The position numbers were made by a program, and so were the translations under genes. Below, piece after piece: positions 44,732-44,936 of a stretch of DNA of 44,936 nt; within the stretch, counting starts at the first letter, position 1; each line of letters starts with the position of its first letter. Below the pieces are notes generated by a model. It did not search any database and had not been told where the DNA came from. It saw nothing but the letters and a program-made list of their open reading frames with translations. Location: assembly GCA_001464995.1 (NCBI GenBank), contig LNEQ01000236.1, forward strand, positions 1 to 44,936, given 5' to 3'. The stretch is from Actinobacteria bacterium Ga0077541 (GTDB lineage: Bacteria; Actinomycetota; Thermoleophilia; Miltoncostaeales; Miltoncostaeaceae).

Positions 44732-44936
44732 ATGGTGGCACAGAGCGCCGATCTGGTGATCGGCATCGACACCCACCGCGACACGCACGCCTGTGCGCTG
44801 GTGGGCGCGCTCACCGGTGAGGTGATCTGCGAGTTCTCGATCAGCGCCGATCCGGCCGGGTATCGCGCGGCCCTGCATCGGGCCCGAGGCCACGAGTGCG
44901 CTCGGCGCACCTGGGCCATCGAGGGCTGCGGGTCCT
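44732..44936 (+). mobile_element. IS110-family transposase, 5' part (cut by window end)
   Basis: 68 codons visible from ATG 44732, preceded by GGAGG. The DEDD/RuvC-like N-terminus is clear: DLVIGIDTHRDTHACALVG with the first catalytic Asp, and TWAIEGCGS with the Glu, both diagnostic of IS110/IS1111 recombinases. The rest of the gene and the right end lie outside. IS110 elements insert without target duplication, guided by a bridge RNA from the left flank, so the upstream non-coding region should be read together with this gene. Confidence 0.88.

Overview
The window comes from a very GC-rich (about 73%) chromosome with strong G/C third-position bias, frequent GTG and TTG starts and many 4-base gene overlaps. 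A dnaK-grpE-dnaJ-hspR-clpB cluster with HspR-type operators, an HxlR/FDOR-like pair, SigB/SigF-type partner switching and a phosphatidylinositol-type lipid synthase next to a PimA-like glycosyltransferase point to Actinomycetota. A deep-branching class such as Thermoleophilia is my inference from overall look; no rRNA or marker tree is available here.

Layout. 1-6000: the end of a secreted Ig-like protein, uppP, a partner-switching module (STAS protein, sigma factor, RsbW-like kinase, degenerate RsbW-like protein), a YihY/BrkB membrane protein and nhaA. 5969-9887: two secreted glycoside hydrolases in one operon and a P460-type cytochrome lipoprotein. 9946-15619: a minus-strand group LysR, NadB/FrdA-like flavoprotein, ComA-like phosphosulfolactate synthase and ATP sulfurylase, all tightly coupled, followed by a chemoreceptor gene broken by one missing base. 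15650-20020: a frameshifted small membrane gene, a LOG-type phosphoribohydrolase, lon behind a pair of inverted repeats, and an HxlR regulator coupled to a PPOX/FDOR protein. 20046-26359: a six-gene minus-strand operon (histidine kinase, DegT aminotransferase, DUF354 glycosyltransferase-like protein, CapD/WbpM-type dehydratase, Cys-rich small protein, membrane-anchored pseudokinase), apparently a regulated surface-glycan pathway. 26438-31955: a phosphodiester-glycosidase-domain exoprotein, small membrane proteins, a GYD protein, a sulfotransferase and unknowns. 32136-41093: the chaperone cluster clpB/hspR/dnaJ/grpE/dnaK with its promoter and HAIR-like operators, preceded by nth, an unknown gene and a FAH-family hydrolase. 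41168-44318: a CDP-alcohol phosphatidyltransferase with an apparent ATC start, a glycosyltransferase-PHP fusion and a UDG-fold protein that has lost its catalytic motifs. 44319-44936: a structured non-coding stretch leading into the 5' end of an IS110-family transposase cut off by the window edge.

The strongest unexplained signals are: (1) two copies, 15 kb apart, of a hairpin element with exactly conserved spacing, compensatory arm changes and a conserved 12-base tail, each about 50 nt behind a stop codon; (2) the LysR-flavoprotein-ComA-Sat operon, which suggests a route from sulfate to a sulfonate without the usual CysH/CysC genes beside it; (3) the glycan operon bracketed by a histidine kinase and a pseudokinase; (4) the ATC start of the lipid synthase; and (5) the IS110 left flank, where a bridge RNA would be expected. 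Several single-base frameshifts could be real or could be assembly errors.
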